NCBI GenBank assembly: GCA_009920225.1
Contig: RGAJ01000136.1
Coordinates: 1 to 5,640, forward strand
Length of the DNA stretch: 5,640 nt
Source of the DNA: Paracoccaceae bacterium
GTDB lineage: Bacteria > Pseudomonadota > Alphaproteobacteria > Rhodobacterales > Rhodobacteraceae
Reading direction: 5' to 3'
The notes below the pieces were generated by a model, which had not been told where the DNA came from, did not search any database, and was given only the letters and a program-made list of their open reading frames with translations. Of this stretch, positions 5,251 to 5,640 are shown in pieces; within the stretch, counting starts at the first letter, position 1; the number at the start of each line of letters is the position of its first letter. The translations under genes and the position numbers were made by a program.

Positions 5251-5640
5251 GTGCGTGATTTGAAACTTCCCGAAGAACGTCATCCTGAAAAGGCGCATCG
5301 CCCAGACAACGCCCAACCGCGCAAACCCGATTGGATTCGCGTCAAAGCGCCGACAAGCGAAGGGTACAAGCAAACCCGCAACATCATGCGCGATCACAAT
5401 TTGGTTACGGTCTGCGAAGAAGCAGGCTGCCCAAACGTCGGCGAATGTTGGAGCCAAGGTCACGCAACCATGATGATCATGGGCGAAATCTGTACCCGCG
5501 GCTGTACCTTTTGCAACGTGGCAACAGGGCGTCCCGAAGCATTGGATGTGTTTGAACCGGGTCGTGTGGCCGATGCCGTGCAAAAACTGGGGTTAAACCA
5601 CGTTGTAATTACCTCTGTGGACCGCGATGATCTGGACGAT
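5251..5640 (+). CDS. lipA: Lipoyl synthase, N-terminal part (3' truncated by window)
   Basis: A radical-SAM enzyme that inserts two sulfur atoms at C6 and C8 of the octanoyl chain on lipoyl domains (pyruvate and 2-oxoglutarate dehydrogenases, glycine cleavage H protein). Seen: [19 protein letters not shown] at the N-terminus, then the LipA auxiliary [4Fe-4S] motif C-x4-C-x5-C at Cys55, Cys60 and Cys66 ([12 protein letters not shown]), then the radical-SAM motif C-x3-C-x2-C at Cys81, Cys85 and Cys88 (CTRGCTFC), and ITSVDRDDL. About 130 of the usual 310-330 residues are in view. The C-terminal RSSS-type motif lies beyond the edge. I chose GTG 5251 because AGGA is well spaced for it and because Rhodobacter LipA, as I recall it, begins MRDLKIPE. 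ATG 5242 would add MST in front. Confidence 0.96.
   Translation, partial: MRDLKLPEERHPEKAHRPDNAQPRKPDWIRVKAPTSEGYKQTRNIMRDHNLVTVCEEAGCPNVGECWSQGHATMMIMGEICTRGCTFCNVATGRPEALDVFEPGRVADAVQKLGLNHVVITSVDRDDLDD

Overview
The window looks like chromosomal DNA from a marine alphaproteobacterium of the Rhodobacteraceae (roseobacter type), of moderate GC content. The assignment rests on four things: the lipoyl synthase N-terminus, a trimethylamine methyltransferase-family protein with the Arg/Gly-rich N-terminal tail I associate with roseobacters, a divergent pair of small conserved proteins that I recall as DUF6477 and DUF6456 from Rhodobacterales, and Shine-Dalgarno-led, tightly packed genes. No tRNA, rRNA, CRISPR array, insertion sequence or phage gene is visible.

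Layout. (1) 1-964, + strand: the C-terminal end of an MFS transporter overlaps by four bases (ATGA) a short-chain dehydrogenase/reductase resembling Caulobacter D-xylose 1-dehydrogenase. This suggests a small sugar uptake/oxidation operon entering from the left. A bulged stem-loop sits on the SDR stop codon. (2) 1132-2676, + strand: a non-pyrrolysine MttB/MtgB-type methyltransferase (COG5598), preceded by 167 bases without a gene and closed by a strong, apparently bidirectional terminator. (3) 2731-3030, - strand: a 99-residue conserved protein of unknown function whose stop codon lies in that terminator. (4) 3031-3236: a divergent intergenic region with two DNA dyads. (5) 3237-4190, + strand: a helix-turn-helix protein with a C-terminal DUF6456-type domain. 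(6) 4233-5153, + strand: an OxyR-like LysR regulator with both redox cysteines, only 42 bases after the previous gene. (7) 5251 to the right edge, + strand: the start of lipA (lipoyl synthase), with both LipA cysteine triads visible.

How they may work together. The left pair is probably sugar catabolism. The methyltransferase probably demethylates a quaternary or tertiary amine such as a betaine, but no corrinoid protein or reactivase is in view. The DUF6477/DUF6456 divergent pair and the OxyR-like gene form a regulatory block. The least described items are that pair, with its dyad-bearing promoter region, and the non-canonical residues around the OxyR peroxidatic cysteine. I did not find a clearly new multi-gene system. 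All family calls are from reading the sequence and memory, without database searches.
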